DNA of 64,000 bases from Bettongia penicillata ogilbyi (lineage: Eukaryota > Chordata > Mammalia > Diprotodontia > Potoroidae): the NCBI GenBank assembly GCA_023548195.1, contig JAJHZJ010000336.1:4630704-4694703 (forward strand), given 5' to 3'. Below are positions 63,930 through 64,000 of this stretch, in pieces (within the stretch, counting starts at the first letter, position 1; each line of letters begins with the position of its first letter). The notes below the pieces were generated by a model, which worked only from the letters and a program-made list of their open reading frames with translations, ran no database searches and was not told the DNA's origin. Both the position numbers and the translations under genes were made by a program.

Positions 63930-64000
63930 TTTTAAATCCTACTTTCCCCTTCCTCCTTGCAGGGCCTTTATTCGCACTTCTGTTGTCTCTGCCTGGAATG
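63930..64000 (+). repeat. L2 LINE fragment, cut by the window end
   Basis: TTATTCGCACTTCTGTTGTC and TCTGCCTGGAATG are the start of the L2 3' region. Confidence 0.6.

Overview
The window looks like intergenic or intronic nuclear DNA from a marsupial. The main evidence is the repeat content. There are tRNA-headed SINEs beginning GGCAGCTAGGTGG, some with RTE-derived tails (the MAR1/WSINE1 type). There is a BovB/RTE fragment and there are L1 elements with the marsupial type of 3' end. Very many MIR, L2 and CR1/L3 remnants are present, together with long, nearly pure CA, GA and CT tracts. I cannot fix the species. No intact protein-coding gene, tRNA, rRNA or recognisable microRNA could be supported. 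Almost all open frames here are short, low in complexity, or lie inside repeats.

Layout. Positions 1-1760 hold a MIR, a compact CpG island (about 296-757), a CT-rich tract, a CA microsatellite and two information-rich non-repeat blocks. This is the best promoter or enhancer candidate in the window. From 2.6 to 17 kb the DNA is a mosaic of MAR1, MIR and L2 pieces separated by unique DNA. From 17.4 to 18.3 kb there are two short hAT-like non-autonomous DNA transposons. From 19.3 to 25.5 kb there is a nested LINE complex. In it an L1 on the + strand (5' UTR at 20990-21745, ORF1 from about 23040) is interrupted by an intronless, multiply disabled copy of a clade-B serpin resembling SERPINB1 (about 21855-22934). 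The same L1 is interrupted again by a 3' end of another L1 in the opposite orientation, with a clear target-site duplication. From 26.7 to 28.7 kb there are L1, L2 and RTE fragments. From 29.8 to 34.4 kb an L1 3' end is followed head-to-tail by a 5'-complete but internally deleted L1, whose ORF1 C-terminal region is present twice.

From 34.5 to 64 kb the pattern is again MIR, L2, L1 and CR1/L3 fragments plus simple-sequence tracts. Several non-repeat islands rich in homeobox-, SOX-, TCF- or CCAAT-like words are scattered through it (39.7-40.2, 42.5-43.0, 46.6-47.5, 59.4-59.7 and 61.6-62.1 kb). They could be conserved regulatory elements of a neighbouring developmental gene, but this is inference and needs a cross-species alignment. 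Structural oddities include a G-depleted AC-rich block (43.9-44.1 kb), a decayed CAT/CAC array (48.8-49.2 kb), a 400-base polypyrimidine tract (60.2-60.6 kb) and several repeat-in-repeat insertions whose duplicated target sites can still be read.

No genes act together here. The biology readable from the sequence is retrotransposition history plus possible cis-regulatory DNA. I see no convincing new biological system.
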